Source: Mesorhizobium sp. dw_380
GTDB lineage: Bacteria; Pseudomonadota; Alphaproteobacteria; Rhizobiales; Rhizobiaceae
Direction: 5' to 3'
NCBI RefSeq assembly: GCF_018588885.1
Contig: NZ_JAFFIW010000007.1
Span: 62,001-126,000, forward strand
DNA: 64,000 nucleotides
The position numbers and the translations under genes are program-made. Within the stretch, counting starts at the first letter, position 1. Every line of letters begins with the position of its first letter. Below, piece after piece: positions 1 through 8,635 of this stretch. Under the pieces are notes generated by a model. The model saw only the letters and a list, made by a program, of their open reading frames with translations, was not told the origin of the DNA and did no database searches.

Positions 1-20
1 TCCTGCGTATATGAAGAATC
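1..20. promoter_or_regulatory. Partial IclR-type operator upstream of the iclR-family gene
   Basis: The first 20 bases carry TCCT, a 7-base spacer and then ATGAAGAAT at 11-19. This matches the downstream site at 828-850 in both the right arm and the arm spacing. The left arm is cut by the window edge. It lies just ahead of the ribosome binding site (GGAGGG) of the regulator at 43, which suggests autoregulation. The match is read directly; binding by this regulator is inferred. Confidence 0.45.
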
Positions 21-42
21 GATTTCACTGGAGGGATGAGCC

Positions 43-828
43 ATGGATGACAGCGAGGACGAGCGCTACCGTGCGCCGGCGCTCGACAAGGGGCTCGATA
101 TCCTCGAACTGCTGGCCGGCGTCGACGGTGGCCTGACGCAGGCCGAAATCGCCAAGAAACTCGAGCGCAGCCCCAACGAATTCTACCGTATGCTGGACCG
201 GCTGGTGCGGCGCGGCTATGTCACGCGGCTGGACGGCGACCGCTATTCGCTGACGCTCAAGCTGTTCGGCCTGGCGCAATTGCATGCTCCCGTGCGGCGG
301 CTGGTCTCCTACGCCACGCCGCTGATGCGCGAACTCGCCGAGACCTCGCAGCAGGCCAACCAACTTGTTGTTTTTGATCGCGGTTCCGCCGTGGTGATCG
401 CTCAGCAGGAGGCCCCGAACTATTGGGGCATCTCGATCCGTGTCGGTTCCCACATCAGCCTGTTCGACACCGGCTCTGGCCATGTGTTGCTCGCCTTCCG
501 CTCAGCGGAGGAACGGCAGATGATGATCTCCGAACACGTCCGCAGCACGGACAAGACCGCGCAGCCGGCCGAGTTCTTCGCCCGGCTCGACCAGATCCGC
601 GACCGCGGCTATGAGATGATGGCCTCGATGCAGACCGCTGGCGTCTTCAACCTGTCGGCACCGGTGCGCAGTTCCGACGGCAGGGCGATCGCGGCACTGT
701 CCATCCCTTATATAACCGTGGTCAATGCGCCTTCGGCGCCCGACATTACCAGGACCATCGAGCTGCTGCTAGCAACATGCGAGAAGCTGTCGCATCTGGC
801 CGGGTCGGCCGTCGGCTCATCGGGCTAA
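43..828 (+). CDS. IclR family transcriptional regulator
   Basis: A 261-residue protein, the usual IclR length. A winged helix-turn-helix occupies roughly residues 12-75 (LTQAEIAKKLERSPNEFYRML, recognition helix, RRGYVTRL wing). An IclR effector-binding domain follows, including the typical GVFNLSAPV segment and a late AALSIPY strand. The ATG at 43 has a strong GGAGGG ribosome site. The next gene downstream is an amidohydrolase on the same strand, and related operator sequences lie before both genes. It probably controls the amidohydrolase and perhaps the convergent CoA-transferase operon. The effector is unknown, though IclR proteins next to hydrolases often sense aromatic or carboxylic acid intermediates. 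Confidence 0.93.
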   Translation: MDDSEDERYRAPALDKGLDILELLAGVDGGLTQAEIAKKLERSPNEFYRMLDRLVRRGYVTRLDGDRYSLTLKLFGLAQLHAPVRRLVSYATPLMRELAETSQQANQLVVFDRGSAVVIAQQEAPNYWGISIRVGSHISLFDTGSGHVLLAFRSAEERQMMISEHVRSTDKTAQPAEFFARLDQIRDRGYEMMASMQTAGVFNLSAPVRSSDGRAIAALSIPYITVVNAPSAPDITRTIELLLATCEKLSHLAGSAVGSSG

Positions 829-850
829 ATTCTTATTTGAATGAAGAATT
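828..850. promoter_or_regulatory. Inverted-repeat operator between iclR-family gene and amidohydrolase
   Basis: The 23-bp element begins at the last base of the regulator stop codon. It has perfect 7-bp arms AATTCTT (828-834) and AAGAATT (844-850), and 9 of its 11 position pairs are complementary. The right half, ATGAAGAAT, recurs at 11-19 upstream of the regulator with equal spacing. It lies 43 bp before the amidohydrolase start, so it is a good candidate IclR-family operator controlling that gene. Confidence 0.55.
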
Positions 851-892
851 CCTCCGTGAGATGATTGAAAACGCCAGAGGAGGAGCCTCGCC

Positions 893-1732
893 ATGATCAT
901 CGACACCCATCTGCATCTCATCGATCGTTCGGTGCTGCGCTATCCCTGGCTCGCTGGCGTGCCGGCCCTCAACCGCGATTTCTCCTATGAGGAGTATGCC
1001 GCGGAGGCGCAGCGTGTCGGCGTCGGGCGCGTGCTGCATATGGAGGTCGATGTCGATCCGGCCGACATCGAGGCCGAGACCGCCCGCGTCGAAGTTCTGT
1101 CGCGGCAATCAGGCAGCATGCTCACCGGAGCGATCGCATCCTGCCGGCCGGAGGAGGCCGGCTTTGCAGCCTACCTCGAACGCCAGCGGGCAAATCCCTT
1201 CATCAAGGGTTTTCGGCGTGTCCTCCATGTCGTGCCGGATGACCTTTCGGAAGGCGCGGCATTCCGCGACAACATCAAGCGGCTCGGCGGTACCGGGCTG
1301 ACCTTCGATCTCGTCGTTCTGCCGCACCAGATTCCGAAAGCGATCGCGCTGGCCGACCTGGCGCCCGATGTCCAATTCGTCCTCGACCATTGCGGCGTCC
1401 CCGACATCAAGGGCAATGGCGAGCATCCGTGGCGCGAGCATATGAGCGAGATCGCGCGGCGCCCGAACGTCATGGCCAAGATTTCCGGTGTCGTCGCCTA
1501 TGCCGATCCCGGCAGTTGGACGGTGGAGACGCTGCGGTCCTATGTCGAACACACCATCGCTGCGTTCGGATGGGATCGTGTCGTCTGGGGCAGCGACTGG
1601 CCAGTCTGCACGCTCGGCGGCGGTCTCTCGACCTGGGTTGCGGCGACTCATGCGCTGCTTTCTGGCTGCAGCGTTTCGGAACGCGACAGGCTGTTGTCCG
1701 CGAACGCCCGCAAGCTCTGGCGGCTGGATTAG
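893..1732 (+). CDS. Amidohydrolase family (Amidohydro_2) metal-dependent hydrolase
   Basis: A 279-residue TIM-barrel hydrolase of the COG3618 / 2-pyrone-4,6-dicarboxylate lactonase-like group. The N-terminal metal motif HLH is at residues 6-8, a DHCGVPD segment lies mid-protein, and the catalytic Asp is in WGSDWPV near residue 235. Length is normal. The start has a strong AGGAGGAG ribosome site. Members hydrolyse lactones or amide-like C-N bonds of small carboxylic compounds. The substrate cannot be read from the sequence. Placement beside an IclR gene and opposite a CoA-transferase operon points to catabolism of an organic acid or lactone. Confidence 0.9.
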   Translation: MIIDTHLHLIDRSVLRYPWLAGVPALNRDFSYEEYAAEAQRVGVGRVLHMEVDVDPADIEAETARVEVLSRQSGSMLTGAIASCRPEEAGFAAYLERQRANPFIKGFRRVLHVVPDDLSEGAAFRDNIKRLGGTGLTFDLVVLPHQIPKAIALADLAPDVQFVLDHCGVPDIKGNGEHPWREHMSEIARRPNVMAKISGVVAYADPGSWTVETLRSYVEHTIAAFGWDRVVWGSDWPVCTLGGGLSTWVAATHALLSGCSVSERDRLLSANARKLWRLD

Positions 1733-1741
1733 CCGTCTCGT

Positions 1742-2905
1742 TCAGGCTCCTCCACCGGCAGCGCCGGACACCTGCACGGGAAAACTCTCCCGGAACAGGC
1801 GATTGAGATCGGCGACGACCTGACCCGCTCGATGCCTTGAAGTCAGGCCGGCGATGATGCGGTCGGATGCGGCCTGCTGGAACGCCATGTAGCCGTCATG
1901 GCGCGGCCGCACCCACGCGGCCTCCAGCGTCGCGCGCGTATCCCTGTAGAAATTGCCGGTTGCGATATTGACCTGCTGGTCCTCCCAGGCCGCGGCGTGG
2001 CCGGGCTGACCGCCAGCGGCGGCATAGGCGCCGCGCTGGACATCACCGCTGGCGATCCAATAGGCGAAGTCGATCGCCGCATCTCTGGCTATGGAAAAGG
2101 CCGACACCGCTATGCCAGTGCCGCCGAGCGCCGAACCGATCGGGCCGTTCGAGCCGATGACCGGAATATCGGCGAAGGCCAGCCGGTTTGCGCGAAATCC
2201 AGCCATCGCATAGGAGACGTAACCGTAGATCAGCGGCGCGCAGACGATCCGGGAACCGGCCTCCGCCATCTGTTCCGAGACGGCAATCGGATCCATGTCG
2301 AAGCAGGCCGGTTCGACCAATGAGGCGATCTCCCTCATCGCTTCGAAGACTTCGCTGCCGGTCTCCATGTCGATGAGATCGTGGGATGAGCCCGTCGAGC
2401 AGGGACGGCCGAGATTGCCGGCCAGCGTGTAGAACACCATCAGCGAATGCGGCGGCCGCAACGGCAACAGCACGCGGTCTTGCCGGGCGAGATCGAGCAC
2501 CTCACTCCAGCGCGCCGGCGGTGCATCGAGAGCATCCGGTCGCCAGGCCTGGACTTGGCTGGCCGCGTCGATCGGGAAGGCCCATTGCCGTCCCTGCCAG
2601 TTGTAGCTCGGGTAAGATTTTCCGACACTGCCCGAGGCAAGTGCTGCGCACTCCGTCTCGCGGCCGGCGATATCCAGCGGCTCGAGGCAGCGCTCCCCTG
2701 TGATCTGGCCGACATGCGGATGGTCGATGACAATGAGATCAAAGGCCCGCGCCAGTTCCTCGACCGGGAAGGTTTCGAAATCTTGCAGCGAGCGCTTGTC
2801 CCATTCGATGGCAATGCCGGTCTTTTGTTTCCACTGTGCCGAACACGCGACCATCGGGTCGTAGCCGCGTGGATGGCTCCAGGTCATGCCCTTGAGCACT
2901 GTCAT
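1742..2905 (-). CDS. Solute-binding-protein-like protein without signal peptide
   Basis: A 387-residue protein resembling family 1 extracellular solute-binding proteins (two-lobed periplasmic fold). Typical segments are FDLIVIDHPHVG, the WAFPIDAASQV hinge-like region and GGTGIAVSAFS. The start at 2905 overlaps the CoA-transferase stop by 4 bp (ATGA), which fixes it. The N-terminus (MTVLKGMTWSHPRGYDP) has no hydrophobic signal sequence and none appears upstream in frame. No permease or ATPase genes are nearby. The protein may therefore be a cytoplasmic ligand-binding or carrier protein of the CoA-ester pathway, or it may be exported in an unusual way. It is the last gene of the MaoC / CoA-transferase operon. 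Confidence 0.72.
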   Translation of the reverse strand: MTVLKGMTWSHPRGYDPMVACSAQWKQKTGIAIEWDKRSLQDFETFPVEELARAFDLIVIDHPHVGQITGERCLEPLDIAGRETECAALASGSVGKSYPSYNWQGRQWAFPIDAASQVQAWRPDALDAPPARWSEVLDLARQDRVLLPLRPPHSLMVFYTLAGNLGRPCSTGSSHDLIDMETGSEVFEAMREIASLVEPACFDMDPIAVSEQMAEAGSRIVCAPLIYGYVSYAMAGFRANRLAFADIPVIGSNGPIGSALGGTGIAVSAFSIARDAAIDFAYWIASGDVQRGAYAAAGGQPGHAAAWEDQQVNIATGNFYRDTRATLEAAWVRPRHDGYMAFQQAASDRIIAGLTSRHRAGQVVADLNRLFRESFPVQVSGAAGGGA

Positions 2906-4062
2906 AGTCCGAACTCCTCGCGGATTGCGGCACTGTGCTCGCCGATGCGCGGTGCCGCCCGGTCGACCTTGGCCCTGATACCGTCGACCCGGAGCGGCGA
3001 ACTTGTGGTGAGGATCGAGACATCGTCCTCGCGCGTCACAGTCTGCAGCATGTCGAGCGACTGGAACCCCTCGCTCGCCAGCATTTCCGGCCAGGTCAGT
3101 ACCTTGGCGCACCAGATGTCGGCGGGCTCCAGAATATCAAGCCACTCGTCGATGGTCTTGGTGGCGATCCTCTGCGCGATGATCGCCTTGATGTCGTCGC
3201 GCGCGGTGAACCACGATGCCGGCTTGTCGCGATAAGGCGCCAACTCTTCGAGCGACAGCAGGTCGGCCAGCTTGGGGATCGGCGTCATGGCTATGGCGAG
3301 ATAGCCGTCCTTGGCCGGGTAGACGCCGTAAGGCGCCGAGAGATAGGCATGCGCGCTGCGGAAGCTGGAGCGGCGCGGCAGGCGCCGTCCATCATTGAGA
3401 TGCGTGGTCAGCACCTCGAACTGAAAGTCGACCAACGCTTCGAGCAAGCTGGTCTCGATAAGGCTGCCCTGGCCCGTGATACCGCGCCGCACCAATGCGG
3501 CCAGAATGCCTTGCGCACAGGCAGCACCGGCCAGCATGTCGCCAATCGCAAGGCCGAACGGCACCGGCCCCTGGTCCTCGTCGCCGTTCAGCCACATCAC
3601 GCCGGAGCGCGATTGCGCCAGCAGATCCTGGCCGGGGCGCTTGACCCACGGGCCCTCCTCGCCATAGCCACTGATCGAGGCATAGACCAGGCGGGGATTG
3701 ATCTTGCGCACCGCCTCATAGTCGAAGCCCAGCCGCTCGATGACGCCCGGGCGGAAATTCTGGATCAGCACGTCTGCCTTCACCAGCAGGCCGCGCAAAG
3801 CCTCGAGATCCGCCTCGTTTTTGAGGTCGATGGCGAAACTCTCCTTGGCCCGGTTGATGGCGTGGAAGATGGTGGAATCGCCGCCGATCTCTGTGTCGCT
3901 GAGATAGAGCCGGCGCGACAGGTCGCCGCCATCCGGGCGCTCGATCTTGATGACGCGGGCGCCGAGATCGAGCAGCCTGAGCGAGCAATAGGGCCCGGAC
4001 AGGAACTGGCTCATGTCGACGACGACGAGACCGGCAAGCGGCAATTCGGCTGCTGCCGGCAT
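2902..4062 (-). CDS. CaiB/BaiF family (class III) CoA-transferase
   Basis: A 386-residue class III CoA-transferase that transfers CoA between carboxylic acids through an aspartyl-CoA intermediate. It shows the N-terminal VVVDMSQFLSGPYCS segment, DLGARVIKIERPDGGD, QNFRPGVIERLGFDYE, and the catalytic Asp near residue 175 in GLAIGDMLAG. The start at 4062 (MPAAAEL) is preferred over an upstream in-frame ATG because it lies directly after the MaoC stop. It is flanked in one operon by a MaoC dehydratase upstream and the binding-like protein downstream (4-bp overlap). Probable role: activation of a hydroxy- or unsaturated dicarboxylate to its CoA ester. Exact acids are unknown. Confidence 0.92.
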   Translation of the reverse strand: MPAAAELPLAGLVVVDMSQFLSGPYCSLRLLDLGARVIKIERPDGGDLSRRLYLSDTEIGGDSTIFHAINRAKESFAIDLKNEADLEALRGLLVKADVLIQNFRPGVIERLGFDYEAVRKINPRLVYASISGYGEEGPWVKRPGQDLLAQSRSGVMWLNGDEDQGPVPFGLAIGDMLAGAACAQGILAALVRRGITGQGSLIETSLLEALVDFQFEVLTTHLNDGRRLPRRSSFRSAHAYLSAPYGVYPAKDGYLAIAMTPIPKLADLLSLEELAPYRDKPASWFTARDDIKAIIAQRIATKTIDEWLDILEPADIWCAKVLTWPEMLASEGFQSLDMLQTVTREDDVSILTTSSPLRVDGIRAKVDRAAPRIGEHSAAIREEFGL

Positions 4063-4064
4063 TC

Positions 4065-4616
4065 TTATTTCTCCGTCTTGCCGACGAAATCGGCGGGGTT
4101 GCGGTACTTCACCGTCTGCAGGTGCTCGCAATACAAAACGAGTTCGCCTTCGCCCTTGAACACCTCGTAGCTGGCGCGGATCAGCCCCATCTCCTTGTAA
4201 CGAGGCTTCTTGTCGAGGTTGGAGCGGATCGAATAGATCGTATCGCCAATGAAGACAGGCTTTATGAAGCGGAGCTTGTCATAGCCATAGGAAAAGGCGT
4301 TGACGCAGTTGGTGGCGACCAGGCCCAACCCGGCCGAAAAGACGAAAGCGCCGGCGATCAGCCGCTTGCCGAAAATGCCCTCGCTCTCGGCAAACATCTG
4401 GTCCTGCACATAAGGATGGATGTCGAGCACTAGCGTGTTGAAAAGGTGGCTGTCGCCCTCCGCCATGGTACGCCGCAACGAACGGATTTTCTGGCCGACC
4501 GGCCAGTCCTCATAGAACCAGTTCTCGGCATTCCACACCGGTAAGGCGGCATGCTCCTCGGGCATATTGCTTGGGTGCGTCGAGGCAACGCCGACGGTGG
4601 CTGCGAAGTCGTTCAT
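4065..4616 (-). CDS. MaoC family dehydratase
   Basis: A 183-residue hot-dog-fold protein of the MaoC/(R)-hydratase group ([48 protein letters not shown]). These enzymes hydrate or dehydrate enoyl or hydroxyacyl CoA esters. ATG at 4616 is favoured over the upstream GTG at 4628 because a GGAG sequence lies 6 bases before it. It is the first gene of the MaoC / CoA-transferase / binding-like operon. The set resembles mesaconyl- or citramalyl-CoA type chemistry, but that is inference. Confidence 0.88.
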   Translation of the reverse strand: MNDFAATVGVASTHPSNMPEEHAALPVWNAENWFYEDWPVGQKIRSLRRTMAEGDSHLFNTLVLDIHPYVQDQMFAESEGIFGKRLIAGAFVFSAGLGLVATNCVNAFSYGYDKLRFIKPVFIGDTIYSIRSNLDKKPRYKEMGLIRASYEVFKGEGELVLYCEHLQTVKYRNPADFVGKTEK

Positions 4617-4915
4617 GGCTGGCTCCACGGGTCTCTCAGGAGGGCCCGGGCAGCCGTTCGAACGCGCGTCACGGCGCCTGATTGCACGACGTCTCCTCCC
4701 GCCAATCTTCTTTTGTAAATAGTATTTTCACATATGAGATTTCGTTGCAAGCGTGAACAGGCGAAATTTTGGCCGGTCAAGCAGCGCCCAAGCGCTGCTT
4801 GCCGACGCCGGCCAGACCATCGAGATCGACACGCCGATGTGCGTCAAGATCGTGCGCTGAACGCCGCAACCAACCATCGCATCTGCATCGAAGCCTCGGA
4901 CAGAACTGGCCGGGC
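4617..4915 (-). promoter_or_regulatory. Intergenic region with AT-rich promoter of the MaoC operon
   Basis: This 299-base stretch lacks a supported gene. An AT-rich island at about 4708-4745 stands out from GC-rich flanks. Read on the minus strand it contains TTGCAA and then TACTAT about 20 bases later, a rough sigma-70-like pair. A segment in the island matches the local IclR operator at 12 of 20 positions. That is too weak to call on its own but suggests co-regulation with the amidohydrolase. Nothing else is recognisable here. Confidence 0.3.
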
Positions 4916-5902
4916 TCATGCCTGCTGTATTGCCGAGAGCTTCCAGTTCGAGCCATTCTCACGCATGAATGTCCACAGCTCTGTAGTCTCTGTCGGATGA
5001 TCATCGTCGCCCTCGACGACTTTGCCGCTGGCCCGTTCGCGCGTCACGTCACGAGACTCATAGCGCAACGCGGCCGTGGCGTAGTCGCGGTCATCCTCGC
5101 GCCAGCTTTCCGCGATGTCGGCCTGCAGCAAGGTGATATCCGATACCTCGTTCCTGAGACCTTTCTGGGCATTGTCGGCCAGCTCCTCGGACAGATAGGA
5201 CACCATTTCGGGAGTCGTCACCCGGCGCAGGGCGGCATGGTCCTCGCGCCCGAATGCTTCCTGGACATCGCTCAGCAGCTGCTGGAATGCGTCGAGGTCG
5301 CTCTGCGCCAGCGTGATCTCCTCGGAACCGGCGGCCGGCGAGCCTCCGCCCGAACCGCCGCCAAAGCCCGGAATTGTGAAGGAGCGTGCAGCCTGCTGCT
5401 GCGCCGTTGTGCGGTTCTCAAACCGCGAAGCTTGAGCATTGCCGGCACCGGCGAGAGCAGGGGCGGAACCGCCTGCGGATTGCGACCGGAAGAACCTGAT
5501 AGCCAGCATGATCACGCCGCCGATGAGCAGGGCCTGCAACAGGAAACCGAACATGCCGGCCAGCCCGCCGAAGCCTTGGCCCAGGAGCAGGCCAATCAGG
5601 CCGCCGATCAGCAGGCCGCGCATCATTGTTCCACCGAAGCCGCTCATGAAGCCGGGCCTCTGCAGGCCCGCCTGCGGCTGCCGCGCCGCACTGTTCACAC
5701 CGGTGTTGGGCGTCATCGAACGCTCGACCGGAGCGATGGGCGCCGGGGCGGTCCTGGTCGGCGGTGCCGACTGGAACGTACGCATGCCACGGCTGCCGAA
5801 ACTGCCGCCGCGACGGGCCTCGGCATGATCGATCGCGACCATGGAGAATGCAAGGAACAGTCCTGCAAAGAGGGCGGCAAATCGGCTTGTGCGCGAAATC
5901 AT
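4916..5902 (-). CDS. Tim44-like domain membrane protein
   Basis: A 328-residue protein with an N-terminal signal or anchor (about residues 8-30). A low-complexity Pro/Ala/Arg/Thr linker follows, then a Gly-rich hydrophobic region (about 85-140, GLLIGGLIGLLLGQGFGG) likely to insert in the membrane. The C-terminal Tim44-like domain (about 200-325) includes FQQLLSDVQEAFGRED and a terminal ELWTFMRENGSNWKLSAIQQ. Bacterial members are inner-membrane proteins of uncertain role, named for similarity to the mitochondrial import factor Tim44. The small zinc-ribbon gene upstream is on the same strand 70 bp away and may be cotranscribed. Confidence 0.85.
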   Translation of the reverse strand: MISRTSRFAALFAGLFLAFSMVAIDHAEARRGGSFGSRGMRTFQSAPPTRTAPAPIAPVERSMTPNTGVNSAARQPQAGLQRPGFMSGFGGTMMRGLLIGGLIGLLLGQGFGGLAGMFGFLLQALLIGGVIMLAIRFFRSQSAGGSAPALAGAGNAQASRFENRTTAQQQAARSFTIPGFGGGSGGGSPAAGSEEITLAQSDLDAFQQLLSDVQEAFGREDHAALRRVTTPEMVSYLSEELADNAQKGLRNEVSDITLLQADIAESWREDDRDYATAALRYESRDVTRERASGKVVEGDDDHPTETTELWTFMRENGSNWKLSAIQQA

Positions 5903-5972
5903 CGGGATGGACCTTTGTCGATGCGGTTTCGGAAGTGTTCAGCAAATGCCGGCCCGGTGGCGGGCCATGCGG

Positions 5973-6269
5973 TCAATCGAACAGCTCTTCGAAGAATGAT
6001 TTTTTCCGCTTCGGATAGCGGTGGCCCTGCGAGCGCGAATAGTCGTCATCGCGACCATGGCCCTGTGGTGGCTGGGAGAATGCTGCCGGCTGCGGCGCCG
6101 GCGAGGCCTCCCTGCCGGAACGCTCGATGATCTTGTCGAGTTCGCCTCGATCAAGCCAGACACCGCGGCACTGCGGACAGTAATCGATCTCGATACCCTG
6201 GCGTTCGCTCATTACGAGCGCGACGCGGCAGGAGGGGCAAACCAAACCAAGATGGGAAGAAGGTGTCAT
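5973..6269 (-). CDS. Zinc-ribbon (zf-TFIIB type) small protein
   Basis: A 98-residue protein with a CPSC (residues 11-14) and CPQC (31-34) pair forming one TFIIB-type zinc ribbon. CRGVWLDRGELDKIIERS follows, the hallmark of the zf-TFIIB domain of unknown function. A low-complexity middle and a basic/acidic end (KKSFFEELFD) complete it. ATG at 6269 is favoured over an upstream TTG at 6281 because GGAG lies 6 bases before it. The role is unknown. Such proteins are usually cytoplasmic and conserved in alphaproteobacteria. Confidence 0.87.
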   Translation of the reverse strand: MTPSSHLGLVCPSCRVALVMSERQGIEIDYCPQCRGVWLDRGELDKIIERSGREASPAPQPAAFSQPPQGHGRDDDYSRSQGHRYPKRKKSFFEELFD

Positions 6270-6498
6270 GTGGGGCTCCAAACCAAAAAGGATGAGCCCG
6301 CTTGACCGAAAGGTATGGAAACGGGCCCGTTATAGCGGTCCGACATCACAATCGCCAAAAACGATCGTCAGAGGGGCCCGGCCCGCAGACGACAGTTAGG
6401 AATACGGGGCCGCGCCTTCAAGGGCGATATTGCCCATGAGAATGATTCGTTGGCCTTGGCAGGCTGGGCGCCTGAATGGATGACGAAGATGGTTTTGC

Positions 6499-7488
6499 TC
6501 AAACCGTCACCACGATCTTGCCGAACTGCTCGTTCGACTCGAGATAGCGATGCGCTTCGACGATCTGGTCGAAGGCAAAGGTCCTGTCGATGATCGGCCC
6601 CAGCGTACTGGCCTCAAGCCCTTCCAGGATGAATGCCTTGGCGGCTTCCAGCTTGGCCGGGTTGCCGGTGATCTCGTGGACGAGGTAGCCACGCAGCGTC
6701 AGCATCTTGCCCAGGACGGCAGCCAAAGGGAACGGCGTCGGCTCATGGCTGAGGCCGCCATATTCGATGAGAATGCCGCTCGTTGACATTGCGGCCGTCA
6801 GCGGCTCGAAGATCGGGCCGCCGACGGCATCCAGCACCACGCGCACGCCTTGCGGTCCGGCGATTTCCTTTAGCCGGGCCTCCAGGTCCTCGTCGGCCAG
6901 GGCCACGACTTCAGCCGCCCCGGCATCGAGCAGGGCCTGTTTTTTCGCCGACGTCCGCGTCACCGCGATCGCTGTCGCGCCGACCCTGTTGGCGATCTGG
7001 ATGGCGGCAAGCCCGACGCTGCTTGATGCCGCGGTGATGACGACGGCATCTCCGCTTCCAAGCTTGGCGATGTCGATCAGCGCGCCATAGGCGGTGAGAT
7101 ATTGCATCCAGAGCGCCGCTGCCGTCCGCCAGTCGAGTGTCGGCGGATGTTTGACGATAAGCCCGGCGGGATAGGTGACCAACTCGCCATAAGCCGGCCA
7201 GCGGATCATCGATCGCGGCGGGATGACGCTGACCGCGTCGCCCGGCGCGAAGTCCGTTACATCTTCGCCCACTGCCTCGACGACGCCTGCCGCCTCGAGA
7301 CCAAGCCCGGAAGGCAGTGCCGGGGTCTCGATATAGGCGCCCGAACGCAAGAGTGCCTCGGCGCGATTGAGGCCGAGCGCCTTGACCCGGATTTGAACCT
7401 CGCCCGCAGCCGGTGAGGGAAGGTCGACGTCCTCGATGCGCAGAACCTCGGGACCACCAAGCTGGTGGAAGCGGACCATACGTGACAT
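6499..7488 (-). CDS. Zinc-free quinone oxidoreductase-like MDR dehydrogenase
   Basis: A 329-residue medium-chain dehydrogenase/reductase with a GroES-like N-terminal domain (LPSPAAGEVQIRVKALGLNRAE) and a Rossmann NADPH site (ITAASSSVGLAAIQIANRVGA). It lacks the Cys and His ligands for catalytic or structural zinc. That places it with NADPH:quinone oxidoreductases or enoyl reductases rather than alcohol dehydrogenases. It is divergent from the LysR gene at 7591 with about 100 bp between them, the usual arrangement for a LysR-controlled target. The substrate is probably an alpha,beta-unsaturated carbonyl or a quinone. Confidence 0.9.
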   Translation of the reverse strand: MSRMVRFHQLGGPEVLRIEDVDLPSPAAGEVQIRVKALGLNRAEALLRSGAYIETPALPSGLGLEAAGVVEAVGEDVTDFAPGDAVSVIPPRSMIRWPAYGELVTYPAGLIVKHPPTLDWRTAAALWMQYLTAYGALIDIAKLGSGDAVVITAASSSVGLAAIQIANRVGATAIAVTRTSAKKQALLDAGAAEVVALADEDLEARLKEIAGPQGVRVVLDAVGGPIFEPLTAAMSTSGILIEYGGLSHEPTPFPLAAVLGKMLTLRGYLVHEITGNPAKLEAAKAFILEGLEASTLGPIIDRTFAFDQIVEAHRYLESNEQFGKIVVTV

Positions 7489-7590
7489 CAGGGCTACTCC
7501 AAATCATCTAAGCCGAATGAGCTATGCAGCCAACCGCCTTATGGATAAATGGCTGTGCAGGTAAGGCAGTAGAAACCAGGAGTTTCGAAT

Positions 7591-8481
7591 ATGGATCGGC
7601 TTGAGAGCATGGCAGTGTTCGTCAAGGCAGTCGATTTCGGCTCATTCGCGGCCGCGGCGGTCGCGCTCGATTTGTCCGGACCGATGGTCGGCAAGCATGT
7701 CCGCTTTCTTGAAGAACGGCTGGGTGTGCGCCTCATAAACCGCACCACGCGCCGGCAGAGCCTGACCGATTTCGGCAGCGCCTACTATGAGCGTTGCCGT
7801 GTCGTGCTGGCCGAGGCCGAGGCCGCCGACGACCAGCTCTCGGAACCACGGGGAAAACTGCGCGTCACCATGCCGGCGCATTTCGGCCGCCACTGCGTGA
7901 CGCCCGTATTGCTGCAACTGGCGCGGCAGTATCCGATGCTGGAACTCGACCTGTCGCTCAGTGACCGCTTCGCCGATCTCGCCGAGGACGGCTACGATCT
8001 CGCCATCCGAACCGGCGATCTGGACGACAAGGCCGGCGTGATCGCGCGCCGCGTTGCGCGCCAGGGCATGATCGTCTGCGCGGCGCCTTCCTACCTGCAG
8101 CGCCATGGCGAACCGCGCCAAATCGAAGACCTCGCAGATCATCAGGCGATTGTCTACCGCCGGCTCGGCCAGATCGTTCAGCCCTGGCTGTTTGCGCGTG
8201 AGGGACAACGCACACAGGAGATCATGCCCAGCGGCCGGTTGCGGCTCGACGATCTCGATGCCATTGCCGATGCCGCCGTCGAAGGCATGGGGATTGCCTG
8301 GCTACCTTGGTGGCTGGTTCGCGAGCGCATCCGGGCCGGCGCGCTGATGACACTGTTGCCGGAGCAGCGGCGCTATCCCTATGATTGTTACGCCCTTTGG
8401 CTGCAGACGCCGCATCTGCCGCTCAAAGTCCGGTTCGCCGTCGACGCGCTGGCGGTCGCCCTGCCGAAATTGATGGGGTGA
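7591..8481 (+). CDS. LysR family transcriptional regulator
   Basis: A 296-residue LysR-type regulator with an N-terminal winged HTH (about residues 1-60; AAAAVALDLSGPMVGKHVRFLEERLG, LINRTTRRQSLT). The C-terminal co-inducer domain (about 90-290) belongs to the subgroup that represses neighbouring oxidoreductases (VTMPAHFGRHCVTP, IARRVARQGMIVCAAP). The ATG is preceded by CAGGAG at good spacing. It is divergent from the MDR dehydrogenase at 6499-7488, which it probably regulates. Confidence 0.93.
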   Translation: MDRLESMAVFVKAVDFGSFAAAAVALDLSGPMVGKHVRFLEERLGVRLINRTTRRQSLTDFGSAYYERCRVVLAEAEAADDQLSEPRGKLRVTMPAHFGRHCVTPVLLQLARQYPMLELDLSLSDRFADLAEDGYDLAIRTGDLDDKAGVIARRVARQGMIVCAAPSYLQRHGEPRQIEDLADHQAIVYRRLGQIVQPWLFAREGQRTQEIMPSGRLRLDDLDAIADAAVEGMGIAWLPWWLVRERIRAGALMTLLPEQRRYPYDCYALWLQTPHLPLKVRFAVDALAVALPKLMG

Positions 8482-8635
8482 TCGCCAGCCGCGTGCTAGC
8501 GCCGCTCCACTTGTCGACGGCGCGCAAACTCTGATCTCTTATGTGAGCCAGTGCACGCTTCGGTCTTTGAGGCGTCGCCTTCCCTGCCATATGATGGTGG
8601 CTGACGGAATGTGCGCGTTGCAGGAGAGACGGTTC

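Noticed and set aside
2935..4170. A 411-residue plus-strand reading frame opposite the CoA-transferase gene.
   Set aside because: It mirrors the conserved CoA-transferase frame, has no recognisable domain, and is explained by high GC content leaving antisense frames open. The same applies to long antisense frames at 4769-6130, 13525-14832, 21759-23042 and 28003-29217.
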